This document shows positions 24,929 through 33,973 of a DNA stretch of 64,000 bases, piece after piece (the first letter of the stretch is position 1; each line of letters begins with the position of its first letter). The translations under genes were made by a program, and so were the position numbers. Origin of the DNA: Chrysogorgia sp. JL179-B06 (taxonomy: Eukaryota; Cnidaria; Anthozoa; Scleralcyonacea; Chrysogorgiidae); the NCBI GenBank assembly GCA_035772405.1, contig JAYKKM010000144.1, positions 1,956,501-2,020,500 on the forward strand, given 5' to 3'. A model generated the notes under the pieces. That model was given only the letters and a program-made list of their open reading frames with translations. It searched no databases and had not been told where the DNA came from.

Positions 24929-26167
24929 TTAGTACTGGATTGACTGCAACCCATTGTTCATGAAGTTGACCAACCCATCACTCATCACAAACACCCTACA
25001 CATGACATTTGCAGTCGTCGCTTTCTTAGTGATCTCAAGAAGCACACCGGATTGTGTGTTTACAATGTTCTTGCCAGTGGCGACATTGTGATTATCTTGA
25101 ACACTCCTCAAGTCGATGACTAACGCAAAGCCGTCTTTATAGAACTTCTGTATGGTCATGAACTGAGCGTGTTCTTCACCCAACCCAAACAGTCGTTTCG
25201 CTTCTGCATAGAACTTCGATTTCGGAATGCCTTGCGAGTACACACTATTTGGCACACCTTCAATTGTGACTCTAATATTCTCAATATTTGGGTAAAGAAA
25301 CTCCTCGCTGTCTGTTCGCACCTTATTCGTGAATAGCAACACAATCGCCTTCATGCTTTTTCTTGGAAGATTAATGTTTTCATTCACAATGGTCGTACCT
25401 TTGTCCCATTCGGTGGTTTTCATCAACGTAACGTGCTCATACGACAAACTACGACCACTTGCGTAGCCCGACGCTATTTCGTCAGCGAGCTCCTGGTTAT
25501 CAATCGTTTCGTACTCAAGCTCAAGGTTCTCCAGAGTGTATCCACCCACAGCGCTACCAGATTGCGCCACCATGATGTCTGTGGCCTTCGGAAGTGTGAT
25601 CACATACTGCAAGTTGTTGTTCATGCTAAAAGGAGCGTACAACCCATGGTCGTTCATGATTTTACCAAGTTTTATTCGCTGTTTCGTTCCAATCACACCA
25701 AACATCAACGCGTCACTAACTTTAGCAACGTTCCCACTCGTCGCACCACTGTCATCCTTAGAAACTAACTTTCTCAAGTTCTCACCACCAATACCATAGT
25801 CAATCATTTGGTCTCGCGCAGTAACACTCTCCCAAAGGTCGCGATAGACACCAGTGTAATTTTCCCCATTGTTGTCATACACAGTCTCCCCAGCTAGTCT
25901 CACAACAAGTTTCTCAACCAACAACTTGCTCACATTGTTCAAGAACCAGCTTTTAGCGTTTGCATTCTTAAAGTCGAACACTAAACCCAACGATCCAGGC
26001 ACCAAACAGCTACTAACCTTGAGCTTTGGTATGTCAACGTAAAGTTCCTCACCAGGACTGACTTTATTAGGGTTCAACGTGATCACATGCTGTGTTCTCG
26101 CCCCTTTTATGACACCCATGGTCGCTCGTCTAAAACCAGGGCTCAACTCTGCTGACGTGGCGTTCAT
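24929..26167 (-). CDS. Probable major capsid protein (double jelly-roll)
   Basis: The protein has 412 residues, is beta-rich by eye, and has no signal peptide or membrane segment. An N-terminal strand-rich region (GARTQHVITLNPNKVSPGE) and conserved-looking segments such as LPRKSMKAIVLLF and YPNIENIRVTIEGVPN fit Polinton/virophage-type capsid proteins. It lies directly upstream of the packaging ATPase, the standard Polinton arrangement. It is shorter than many double jelly-roll capsids. The call rests on context and general pattern, not on a catalytic motif; structure prediction would settle it. Confidence 0.7.
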   Translation of the reverse strand: MNATSAELSPGFRRATMGVIKGARTQHVITLNPNKVSPGEELYVDIPKLKVSSCLVPGSLGLVFDFKNANAKSWFLNNVSKLLVEKLVVRLAGETVYDNNGENYTGVYRDLWESVTARDQMIDYGIGGENLRKLVSKDDSGATSGNVAKVSDALMFGVIGTKQRIKLGKIMNDHGLYAPFSMNNNLQYVITLPKATDIMVAQSGSAVGGYTLENLELEYETIDNQELADEIASGYASGRSLSYEHVTLMKTTEWDKGTTIVNENINLPRKSMKAIVLLFTNKVRTDSEEFLYPNIENIRVTIEGVPNSVYSQGIPKSKFYAEAKRLFGLGEEHAQFMTIQKFYKDGFALVIDLRSVQDNHNVATGKNIVNTQSGVLLEITKKATTANVMCRVFVMSDGLVNFMNNGLQSIQY

Positions 26168-26189
26168 ATACTTTACATATGTTTTATCG

Positions 26190-27629
26190 CTACCGTTTTA
26201 GCTTGTAATAATCATAAGCGAACCACGCAAGTACCACCGCGAGTACCCACAGATTTTGAGCCAACCAAGCGAGACCCTTTGCACCCAACGTCAACATATT
26301 GTAAACTAAATTAGCCAACCCAACAGCCCATGGATCCATCTTCGTTATCGCGTTCTTAACAGCCTGTGCGAATGACCTCGTGGCCACAGCGCCTCTCATA
26401 ACAGCGGATCTACCAGCGATAATAATTGTTGTTATAATCCCAGCCACTGAAATTGCCACAGCGCTCAACCCAACTACATTTTCTTTAGCCCATTCCTTAA
26501 ATCTCTGAAACCTGTCAATGTCGACTTCCTGCTGCTCTCTAACCTCCTCTATTTGTCTCTGTTCAATAGTTCTGTCTCTGGCTTGCTTGAGTCCTGACTC
26601 TCTTTCAACCAAACCAACGTGCTCTCGCTCTTCGTCGGGCGTGAGACCAGTTTGGTTAGTTTTTTTATCAAGCTTTGCCAATCTCCCACTCGTCTCATCT
26701 ATCGTCTCTTGAAAGTGGTATACCTGCGCTTGCAACGCACCATCATCACCCGTTCTTGACTCAGGCACCACACTATCGCTTGGATTAACCACACCACTCA
26801 GATCACGGTTCTCGTCTGGTGATAACCCAGGTATGTCGTCGTGATCCACTCTTGTCTCAATTACTGGGAGGTCGTCTGAGGCCACTTCTGTTGTGACAAC
26901 TGTTGTTTCTGCATTCTCAAGGATTTGACTAACTAACTTTTTGAACTGCTCGATCGCGTTTTTACTACTCGCGTCTTTACTGTAGATCAAACCTTTTTTC
27001 CCAGGTTTTAGAATTAGTTTGGGTACTCCATATTTACCATCTTTGTTTATAGGTTTGAAAAGAATAGCCCCTGAGTCCGTAACCTGCGACCTGTTGACTA
27101 TTTTCCTTGACGCGTCGTCTTGGCCGAGTGCCTTTTTGCTTAATTTACGTATTTTCTTGTTTATTAGCTTGATTCTTTTTACGTTGTTTTCTGTTAGCTT
27201 TTTGTTGGATGCTTTTAGCTCGCCCAGCCTTCTCTCGATTTCTTTCTCCTCTTCAAAAGCTATACTAAAACTCTCGTCATTGACATCACCATATGACTCC
27301 TGCTTAACAAACTCCACTGCAGGGACTTCTGTGTTGGTCCCCCTTATCGTCACCGTCTTACCATCATCAGTATCAATAAATGGCGTCTCTTTTTGCCAAT
27401 CTCGTCTCGCGTCTAGCTCACTCCTTATCTTTTTCGCATAGTCTTGATAGTCGTTGTAATTAACACGAACGTCTTCCGACATGTTGTCTTCAGTGTGCTT
27501 ACCGTACATGCCTTCAATAACGTCTTCAACATCGGCGAGCGTCTTTTCTAATTGCTCATTACTCATGTCTTCGTACTTATTGAGGGTTTCCATCTCGATC
27601 TCGTCAAAAACTTCCCCACCTTCAGCCAT
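26190..27629 (-). CDS. Membrane-anchored coiled-coil protein, 479 aa (paralogue 1)
   Basis: Unrecognised by name. The N-terminus (EDMSNEQLEKTL) and the last 200 residues match the next gene upstream. The middle 150 residues are unique, lysine-rich and contain KLILKPGKKGLIYSKD. The C-terminal part has an Arg/Glu-rich predicted coiled coil (EQRQIEEVREQQEVDIDRFQ), a transmembrane segment (VVGLSAVAISVAGIITTIII) and a second hydrophobic end (GLAWLAQNLWVLAVVLAWFA). Position between capsid and integrase suggests a virion component, perhaps acting at membranes during entry or assembly; that is inference. Confidence 0.75.
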   Translation of the reverse strand: MAEGGEVFDEIEMETLNKYEDMSNEQLEKTLADVEDVIEGMYGKHTEDNMSEDVRVNYNDYQDYAKKIRSELDARRDWQKETPFIDTDDGKTVTIRGTNTEVPAVEFVKQESYGDVNDESFSIAFEEEKEIERRLGELKASNKKLTENNVKRIKLINKKIRKLSKKALGQDDASRKIVNRSQVTDSGAILFKPINKDGKYGVPKLILKPGKKGLIYSKDASSKNAIEQFKKLVSQILENAETTVVTTEVASDDLPVIETRVDHDDIPGLSPDENRDLSGVVNPSDSVVPESRTGDDGALQAQVYHFQETIDETSGRLAKLDKKTNQTGLTPDEEREHVGLVERESGLKQARDRTIEQRQIEEVREQQEVDIDRFQRFKEWAKENVVGLSAVAISVAGIITTIIIAGRSAVMRGAVATRSFAQAVKNAITKMDPWAVGLANLVYNMLTLGAKGLAWLAQNLWVLAVVLAWFAYDYYKLKR

Positions 27630-27688
27630 ATTACATTAGCTCACATTTTGAATACCGCTCTCTGACTCCCACGAATCACATTTTCTCT

Positions 27689-28696
27689 CTAGTTTAGATA
27701 ATTGTACGCAAGCCACGCGAATGTCACCGCAAACACCCACAGATTTTGAGCTAGCCAAGCGAGACCCCTTGCGCCTGTCATCAGCGCGTCATAAACTAAA
27801 TTAGCCAATCCAACAGCCCATGGACCCATCTTCGTTATCGCATTTTTAACAGCCTGTGCAAACGACCTCGTGGTCATAGCGCCTTTCATAACGTTAGTCC
27901 TCCCAGCGATAATAATAGTTGTTATAATTGCAGCTATTGCAATCGCTAAAGCACTCAACCCAACCATATTTTCTCTAACCCATTTCTTGAACTTCTGCAA
28001 CCTGTCAATGTCGATCTCTTGTCGCTCTCTAACCTCTTCTATTTCCCGCTGTTCGATAAGTATGTCTCTAGCTCGTGTAAGTCCAATCACTCTTTCAGCT
28101 AGATCGACGAACTCTTCGTTCTCTGCAGCCGTGAGGTCTTTTTCTGCGAGCTCCGCTATTCTTTTGTTCACTTCATTTATCAAGTTTTGATAACGGTCCG
28201 CTCGTATTTGCAATGCGCCAGTGTCGCCTATTCTAGACTCACGCAACACATTCTCGCTTGGATTGAGTAGCGCGCTCAACTCACGGTTCTCGACTGGTGT
28301 TAGTCCAGGTATGTTGACGTACTCTGCGTGTGTGGTGTCTAACAATGGCACACTCCTCGCGACGTCTTCACGATCTCTCACGTTGTCAATAGTCTGCGTT
28401 GCGAGATCACTAAAAACCCTCTCCACATGTTGGTACACTCCTCCACCACTCCGCGTTACGAGATCGCTAGTAGTCTCCCCCATGTGTTGGCGAAGTCTTA
28501 TATCGTGTTCGCGCTTCAGTCCACCCTCCACTCTAGTTAGTCTAGTTTCCTCATCGGCTGTGACGCCTAGATCGCCCCGAGCTAGCTCAAGATCTTGAGT
28601 GGCTCTTTCGAGACTGCGATCTAGCTCATCATTACTCATATCTTTGTATTCATCAAAGCCCTCCGTCTCGAGGTCGTCGAAGCCACTCTTAGCCAT
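27689..28696 (-). CDS. Membrane-anchored coiled-coil protein, 335 aa (paralogue 2)
   Basis: A shorter tandem paralogue of the preceding gene. It shares the start (EYKDMSNDELDRSLE), the GLTPVENRELSALLNPSENV segment, the coiled coil EQREIEEVRERQEIDIDRLQ and the same double-hydrophobic C-terminus with ITKMGPWAVGLANLVY. It lacks the lysine-rich insert. The two genes are 59 bp apart and this one ends 6 bp from the integrase stop, so they likely belong to one transcription block. Conservation is strongest in the membrane end. The function is unknown. Confidence 0.75.
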   Translation of the reverse strand: MAKSGFDDLETEGFDEYKDMSNDELDRSLERATQDLELARGDLGVTADEETRLTRVEGGLKREHDIRLRQHMGETTSDLVTRSGGGVYQHVERVFSDLATQTIDNVRDREDVARSVPLLDTTHAEYVNIPGLTPVENRELSALLNPSENVLRESRIGDTGALQIRADRYQNLINEVNKRIAELAEKDLTAAENEEFVDLAERVIGLTRARDILIEQREIEEVRERQEIDIDRLQKFKKWVRENMVGLSALAIAIAAIITTIIIAGRTNVMKGAMTTRSFAQAVKNAITKMGPWAVGLANLVYDALMTGARGLAWLAQNLWVFAVTFAWLAYNYLN

Positions 28697-28702
28697 GTTA
28701 CA

Positions 28703-29806
28703 TTAGCTCACATTTTGAATGTCGCTTTCTGGTATCCATGAGTTATGTTTGCTCTCGTAACCCAACCATTTGACCAGCGCCATCTTCTTCCCTCTGACTT
28801 TCTTTCTTTTCAACACCTTTTCAACTCTGTACACATCGTCACCAGGTTTCTTATTGACTAGCGATAATTCCTGTTCATAAAATTTACCAACAATCTGTTC
28901 ACCGGTGTGATCCTCAATTTCGTACACATTCGGATCACCACGAATAACCTTTACCACTTTAAACAGCTCTTCAGTGAAGTTGGCTTCGTAGCCCTTTGTG
29001 AACACACTCTTGTACTTACTAATTCTCACTGACTCACCAACTCTAAACTTTGGCAATGGGGTGTCTGCAAAATGATGACCAAACAAAGTGGTCCACACTT
29101 CGCCTTCATTTGACTTATCGACATCCTTCGGCTTCATCATGATGCTTCGATTCACATTGCTATTGTAATTGTCCACAAATTTATCCAAAGCGTCAATCCA
29201 CTTGTGTGTCCCACGAGCGTAAAAGTACTTCCACATAATACTCTTCAGACTTCTATTAAAACGCTCAACAACAGCGGCCTTTTTATCACTCTTAGTGCTG
29301 AAATATTCAACACCATGTTTTCCCAGCAAACTTTTCACACCAACGTTGTAGAACTCAAGTCCATCGTCAAATTGCGTTAACTTAGGTGTGGTTCCAAACC
29401 GATCTTTAAAGTCAACCAACAATTTTCCAACAGTCTTAGTCATGTTCTTAGTGTCTTTTCTGTAAACCGCAATACCAAAAGCGTATCTACTCAATATTTC
29501 AATGCCTGTCAATATCCAATAATAACCACCATTCTGTTTTGAGTACTTACTCATGTCCACTAAGTCCATTTGGAGCTCTTCACCAAGAAATCCAACAAAA
29601 GTCGCGCGGAATTTATGTCTTCTCACAATGGGTTTGTACCTAGTGTAAGTGTCCTGCGCTGTCAACCATTCTTTCACTGTTTTTCTAGTTACTTTCAATC
29701 CGTCTCCCAATGCGCTTTGATACAATTTCTCTACACCACTGAACCCCGTCTTAGGATTATAATAAATGTCTCGCAACCCTTGCTCTGTTTCCACACCGAG
29801 CTCCAT
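28703..29806 (-). CDS. Retroviral-like integrase (rve) with chromodomain
   Basis: I chose the ATG at 29,806 (367 aa); an in-frame GTG lies three codons earlier. Numbered from that GTG, the DDE core has the first Asp in LQMDLVDM (about 84), the second in TQFDDGLEF (about 150) and Glu in VVERFNRSL (about 184). An N-terminal helical region precedes the core. A C-terminal chromodomain (RVEKVLKRKKV, LVKWLGYESKHNSWIPESDI, about 329-368) should bind histone tails and steer insertion. The enzyme performs strand transfer of element ends, giving 6-bp duplications. Start and stop fall within a few bases of neighbouring genes. Confidence 0.95.
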   Translation of the reverse strand: MELGVETEQGLRDIYYNPKTGFSGVEKLYQSALGDGLKVTRKTVKEWLTAQDTYTRYKPIVRRHKFRATFVGFLGEELQMDLVDMSKYSKQNGGYYWILTGIEILSRYAFGIAVYRKDTKNMTKTVGKLLVDFKDRFGTTPKLTQFDDGLEFYNVGVKSLLGKHGVEYFSTKSDKKAAVVERFNRSLKSIMWKYFYARGTHKWIDALDKFVDNYNSNVNRSIMMKPKDVDKSNEGEVWTTLFGHHFADTPLPKFRVGESVRISKYKSVFTKGYEANFTEELFKVVKVIRGDPNVYEIEDHTGEQIVGKFYEQELSLVNKKPGDDVYRVEKVLKRKKVRGKKMALVKWLGYESKHNSWIPESDIQNVS

Positions 29807-29811
29807 ATAAT

Positions 29812-30600
29812 TCACACAATATACAGTTCCAATAGCACCGCGCCAACGTCAGCGTCACCATTGTTTGGTTTGACACGAAACGTCATACTTGAGTAAATAC
29901 CTTTTTTAATTTTCACCTTGGACTCAACGTATGCGTAGCGTTGTATCCCTCCATCAAGAGACTGCTCGGTGGGTATTGGCAACGTTGTGATCACATCGCT
30001 ACGCCTCCCATCAGTGCCCACATTGCTCTCCGTCTCAACAGCGTCGCACGAGACTTCTACATACTTCAGACCTCTGTTCATATCGATCTTGTTTGGACTG
30101 TCATGCCACTTATAATCTGCCGTAATTCCTGCGTCCTTCGCGAAACCAAGCAAAAGCCCAATGTCACCCAGCCTAAGTTCTGCTTCGGAGCTGTTCCCCC
30201 CCATAGTCTTAACTTTAATCCTACTTTTACCTGCGGTCATCAGTTTCTCCACCACAAGGTCTATACTAAACACCCTGAGCGCGTGTCGTAGAGCTCTAAC
30301 CAACGCGTCGAAGTTGTAGTAGCCCCCACCCACTCGAATTGGCCCGACTCTCGGCACTGGTTTTCCTGTAGAAATAACGAAGAATTGAATGTCATCACCA
30401 CTCGCCACATTGTCATAGCTCCAAAACACAGTGGCTGTCTTAACTATAATGTATGGGTTATCATGTGTGGCTACTACACTGTAGTCAAAAGTTACAACTT
30501 TCTCCACACCTTCAACAAGCACCGTCAACTTTTGAGGACTGTCGTCTACACGTCGCTTTTCAGTGTAACCACCAGAGTCGAACCCATAGTTTAGACTCAT
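29812..30600 (-). CDS. Penton-like minor capsid protein candidate, 262 aa
   Basis: Related over most of its length to the next upstream gene. Both share an LLGF motif (149-153 here), NxxxGLKYVEVSCD/GLRYVQVGCS, a TLPIPTEQSLDGGIQ-type segment and a C-terminal ESKVKIKKG...LLELY. This fits the minor capsid (penton) proteins of Polintons, which form the fivefold vertices. Its first residues, MSLNYGFDS, closely match the start of the fibre-like protein (MSLNYGYES). It ends 5 bp before the integrase ATG. Confidence 0.65.
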   Translation of the reverse strand: MSLNYGFDSGGYTEKRRVDDSPQKLTVLVEGVEKVVTFDYSVVATHDNPYIIVKTATVFWSYDNVASGDDIQFFVISTGKPVPRVGPIRVGGGYYNFDALVRALRHALRVFSIDLVVEKLMTAGKSRIKVKTMGGNSSEAELRLGDIGLLLGFAKDAGITADYKWHDSPNKIDMNRGLKYVEVSCDAVETESNVGTDGRRSDVITTLPIPTEQSLDGGIQRYAYVESKVKIKKGIYSSMTFRVKPNNGDADVGAVLLELYIV

Positions 30601-30625
30601 TACTTTAGCGCGCGTTTAACGTTAG

Positions 30626-31288
30626 CTACTCAAGCGTCGCATACAAATCCAACAATATGTCACCAACATTGACACCACTACCATCTTGGTCAGTCACGTT
30701 AAACACCAGCTGCGTAAAAGCGCCTTTGTTTATTAACACCTTCGACTCAATGTTGAAGAAGTGTTGAACAGAGCTCTTCAGTGGTTGGGTGGTGGTCAAT
30801 GGTAGCTCAACGATAACCTCGCTTTTGCTACCATTAACAATATTCTCAGGTCTGTTCACAATGCTACAACCCACTTGTACGTACCTCAGCCCTTTGTTAA
30901 CGTTCACAACATTAGGGCTGACCAAACCACTACTACTCACCGTTGTATTATCGTTGAACCCTAAGAGTTCTCCAAATTTAAACAGCTCTAATTGTTGGTC
31001 AGTTTTTATCTCACACTTTGAATTGTGTTTGTTGGCTACTAGCTCGATAGCCCCTAATCCTTTCAATTCGTCGGCAATCATTTTAAAAGTGTGGTACCCA
31101 GACCCAAAAACGTGCTTGTTGCTGTTGTAACTTATTTCATCATTCACACCGGTCTCCACGTTAACGTAGTCCCAAAAGATGGTCGCTTTTTTTACTAGTA
31201 AGTGAGGATCTGAGCCAAACGTTAAAAGTGCCTCTGGTAGATCCACAGTTTCCGTTGGGCCTCTAATCAATACTACAACCCTGACCAT
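30626..31288 (-). CDS. Second penton-like minor capsid protein, 220 aa
   Basis: Paralogue of the 262-residue protein, lacking its MSLNYG leader. It has KFGELLGF, NKGLRYVQVGC, PLTTTQPLKSSVQ and a matching C-terminus. I chose the ATG at 31,288 because the promoter-like TATATAAT on this strand (31,326-31,333) lies about 45 bp upstream. An in-frame ATG at 31,318 would add ten residues and lie within the expected start-site region. First gene of the leftward block, 25 bp ahead of its paralogue. Confidence 0.6.
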   Translation of the reverse strand: MVRVVVLIRGPTETVDLPEALLTFGSDPHLLVKKATIFWDYVNVETGVNDEISYNSNKHVFGSGYHTFKMIADELKGLGAIELVANKHNSKCEIKTDQQLELFKFGELLGFNDNTTVSSSGLVSPNVVNVNKGLRYVQVGCSIVNRPENIVNGSKSEVIVELPLTTTQPLKSSVQHFFNIESKVLINKGAFTQLVFNVTDQDGSGVNVGDILLDLYATLE

Positions 31289-31335
31289 ATATAATGTAGC
31301 GTGTGTTATGTATAACATATGGTATATTATATATG
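31286..31335. promoter_or_regulatory. Symmetrical divergent promoter overlapping both start codons
   Basis: CATATATAAT (31,286-31,295) and its exact complement ATTATATATG (31,326-31,335) bracket 30 bp. Each contains a TATATAAT box facing one way and the start codon of the opposite gene. The distance from TATA to the gene it serves is 45 bp in both directions, so leaders would be very short. It separates leftward capsid genes from rightward genes. Confidence 0.6.
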
Positions 31336-32805
31336 CAGAAAGCCCTTCGTGAGTACTATGGAAAGTACTACAAACGCGCGATGGCTAACACGTCAAAGGC
31401 TGCACACGACGCAAAGGCAGACCTCATCAAAAAGTACCCCCACGCTACTTTAAGCAAATTCGAGTTCTATCCAAATATTTTGCAAGATGGTAAGATCATG
31501 AGTGTCGACATATATTTCAGAAACAACGACATCCTTAGCACAGACATAACCAGCGCAACCTTCAAAAATGATAAAAGCATGTGGAAGTGGCTACACAATA
31601 GCAAGTTCCCAATAATATGGCAAGGTGGTGGAGCTATCCAACCACTACCAAAAGGTCATAAGAACCACTGGGGGCTTTGGGATGGTTATCCAACAGAAAA
31701 CGTGTTAAATTATCCAGTGAATAATTTCAAAGTTTTTGTTAACCAGAGTAGCTACTTCATGTCAAAGCTACCAGTCTTGCGAGTCACCACGTCAAAGACA
31801 AAATCAGAGTGGGATGACAACGAATCTTACTACCGTGTTGTGTTTGCAACGTATTGTGCGAGTTTCTGTTGTGGGGTGTCGTTGCAACATTTATCAGTGT
31901 CACAAGAAGTTCATCCTGTGGTCACAAGTGTGATGAGATTTCATTTGTACTTCACCATTAGAAGACTTCTCAGAAGAATGGAAGGTGGTGAGACCATGAA
32001 ATCAATAAGTAGAGAATTTAACGCCTCCGAATTGTATGGTAAGATTTCCAAGATCCCCAGAAGGCATTACTACCAGAATAAAGTACTAAGCGATGGCACA
32101 ACAGGCGAATCCAGAGTCTTCACACTCAACGACGTTCAGAATGATTACAAACGATACGTCGCACGACTCTCAGATGGTTTTACCAACATTGGGCTGCAAT
32201 ATCTAAATCAGAGCATAGAGTCCTTTGTGTACTCCACACTTGGTGCACAAGCTAGAACACGTGTATCAGTCGTTGGTGGTTCTGCAGGAAGTCTAGAAAC
32301 CCAACAAGAATTCCGCAAGTTGTTTTCTGACAGTGTTATACAGTACGACGTATCGACATGGATTCTCAACATGAACAAATCGATTAGAGACACCAACGTT
32401 GTCCAAAATCTCGCAGTGTCGCCAAGTACATGGTTAATGCCAAGTAACGTGGTGATACTCAAGAATAAAATCGCTGGGTACAACAACTTATTAAAGATTG
32501 CCACAGAGTCCATGAGATTTGGAGTGAACACTCACTTGAACGCAACAACACCAACAATTACGGCTAAAAAAGTCCACCAAGAAAATGTGGTGACTAACTT
32601 AGTAACGCCAGCGAGTCTTGCGGCTAAAAAAGTTCACCAAGAAAACGTGGTGGCTAAAAAAGTTTACCAAGAAAATGTGACACCACTTCCTGTGAGAAAA
32701 ACAGTGGCCACCACCACAAGCGAGTCAGACACGACAACGCTAGCGATAATCTTAGGGTTCTCAGCAGCCTCTGGTTATCTGCTAACCAAATACACCTTCA
32801 GGTAG
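31333..32805 (+). CDS. Polinton hypothetical protein, 490 aa, C-terminal membrane anchor
   Basis: The start is the first in-frame ATG; the upstream extension has only a GTG. The protein has a basic N-terminus (MQKALREYYGKYYKR), a conserved-looking WQGGGAIQPLPKG and HWGLWDGYPTENVL segment, a Cys-containing helical region, three near-identical decapeptides of the type AKKVHQENVV late in the protein, and a final hydrophobic segment (TLAIILGFSAASGYLL). The anchor and the repeats suggest a virion or membrane protein. It is the first gene right of the divergent promoter and ends 2 bp before the fibre-like gene. I do not recognise the family. Confidence 0.75.
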   Translation: MQKALREYYGKYYKRAMANTSKAAHDAKADLIKKYPHATLSKFEFYPNILQDGKIMSVDIYFRNNDILSTDITSATFKNDKSMWKWLHNSKFPIIWQGGGAIQPLPKGHKNHWGLWDGYPTENVLNYPVNNFKVFVNQSSYFMSKLPVLRVTTSKTKSEWDDNESYYRVVFATYCASFCCGVSLQHLSVSQEVHPVVTSVMRFHLYFTIRRLLRRMEGGETMKSISREFNASELYGKISKIPRRHYYQNKVLSDGTTGESRVFTLNDVQNDYKRYVARLSDGFTNIGLQYLNQSIESFVYSTLGAQARTRVSVVGGSAGSLETQQEFRKLFSDSVIQYDVSTWILNMNKSIRDTNVVQNLAVSPSTWLMPSNVVILKNKIAGYNNLLKIATESMRFGVNTHLNATTPTITAKKVHQENVVTNLVTPASLAAKKVHQENVVAKKVYQENVTPLPVRKTVATTTSESDTTTLAIILGFSAASGYLLTKYTFR

Positions 32806-32807
32806 TA

Positions 32808-33758
32808 ATGAGTCTAAACTATGGGTATGAGTCTGACGACCCTCACGATAAAATACTAAAGAGAACGAAAAGGCATCTGGACGAAGATCCTAAGTTAAGT
32901 GCGACCGGTGGGAGGATGTCTGGAATAATAGACATGCAAGGCTCAGCAATAAAAAACGTAGCAGACCCAGTCGATGACTCAGACGTCACAAACAAAAGAA
33001 CTCTAGAGCAATTGCTGTCAGGCTACCTCAAGAGTCAGTCGTATAATCTTGTGCTCGACTTCAACGTCAGCACACACGCCTTGAAAAATGTGGAATTTCA
33101 CACCAATGGTTCAAACAAAGTGAAAGCCATTGGTGAAACAAGTAAATTAGTGCAAAACAACCCGGCTTATGGTCCTATTGTCGGCATCAGCGGTGTGAGT
33201 CAAAGTTTTCTATCACCTGTGTTAACACCAATCCCACTTGAGTCAGGTCTCCATTTTAATTGCCCCAGTATGCAATGGTGTGATCTCTCCATTTTTGTTG
33301 TAGTGAGGTTACCTACTCGCACCGCTGGATCAAATTGGGAGACAATTATATCAAACGACGACGGTCAGTGGGACAAGTTCATAGGGTACAAGACTGGTGT
33401 GACTAATGGACTCGCGTATGGTGGTAGCATCCCAGCGATGGAGAGCATATGCACTATTCCGAGTGGTGTTGACATAAGTAAAATGCACATGATATCGATA
33501 CACTGGCAAATGGACAATTCACACGTCAGAGTCAACAACGTTAAGTCAACCGATTCAGACTTCGTAGCAAATATGAAAAAGATAGGCACACCCTATGGAA
33601 CGATTTTTGGAATACATCGACCAAGAATACCACTCGCACCTTATGCGTACCCATCGTTGATAGAATTCTACGGTGTAAAAATTGTGAGTGGTTACATGAC
33701 GAACCGAGACATCATAATCATGGGTGGAGAAATGATGAAGGAATATGGTGTAAAGTAA
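32808..33758 (+). CDS. Fibre-like protein with tail-fibre motif and lectin-like C-terminal domain
   Basis: The protein has 316 residues. The N-terminus MSLNYGYES matches that of the penton-like protein. Residues 37-63 carry the pattern MSGxIDMxGxxIxNVxDPxDxxDxTNK, a module typical of phage tail fibres and other trimeric attachment fibres. The C-terminal 170 residues look like a concanavalin/LamG-type beta-sandwich (DLSIFVVVRLPT, WETIISNDDG, MHMISIHWQ). The likely role is a vertex spike that contacts cells. That function is inferred; the motif match is seen directly. Confidence 0.6.
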   Translation: MSLNYGYESDDPHDKILKRTKRHLDEDPKLSATGGRMSGIIDMQGSAIKNVADPVDDSDVTNKRTLEQLLSGYLKSQSYNLVLDFNVSTHALKNVEFHTNGSNKVKAIGETSKLVQNNPAYGPIVGISGVSQSFLSPVLTPIPLESGLHFNCPSMQWCDLSIFVVVRLPTRTAGSNWETIISNDDGQWDKFIGYKTGVTNGLAYGGSIPAMESICTIPSGVDISKMHMISIHWQMDNSHVRVNNVKSTDSDFVANMKKIGTPYGTIFGIHRPRIPLAPYAYPSLIEFYGVKIVSGYMTNRDIIIMGGEMMKEYGVK

Positions 33759-33965
33759 ATGGGAGCGTGTATTTCGAGACCTCGTGAGATATATAAGATA
33801 AATAAGACGACTGATCACATGTTCAAAGCTGGTGGATCATTTGGTCGCGGTGACGTCACTCTCGAGCTCCACGCTGAGATTGGTATGAGGTCTAAAAAGA
33901 CTTACGGCAAACCTATTACGTTACCAGAATCAGACAAAGTAGGAGTGGTAGGAGACGTGACCTAA
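33759..33965 (+). CDS. Small lipidated protein candidate, 68 aa
   Basis: It starts immediately after the fibre-like gene stop. The N-terminus MGACISR combines Gly2, Cys4 and Ser6, the classical signal for N-myristoylation plus palmitoylation, so the protein should attach to the inner face of membranes. The rest is short and basic to neutral, with no recognised domain. Exact abutment of genes supports it being real despite its size. Confidence 0.65.
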   Translation: MGACISRPREIYKINKTTDHMFKAGGSFGRGDVTLELHAEIGMRSKKTYGKPITLPESDKVGVVGDVT

Positions 33966-33973
33966 GTTATGTA

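Noticed and set aside
27019..27441. Antisense ORFs inside Polinton genes (also 28,221-28,598 and 40,918-41,265)
   Set aside because: They are shadows of strongly supported genes in the opposite strand.
31333..32805. 490-residue Polinton protein as the missing protease
   Set aside because: A HW pair and several Cys are present, but the order and spacing of the adenain-type His, acidic residue, Gln and Cys cannot be matched by eye.
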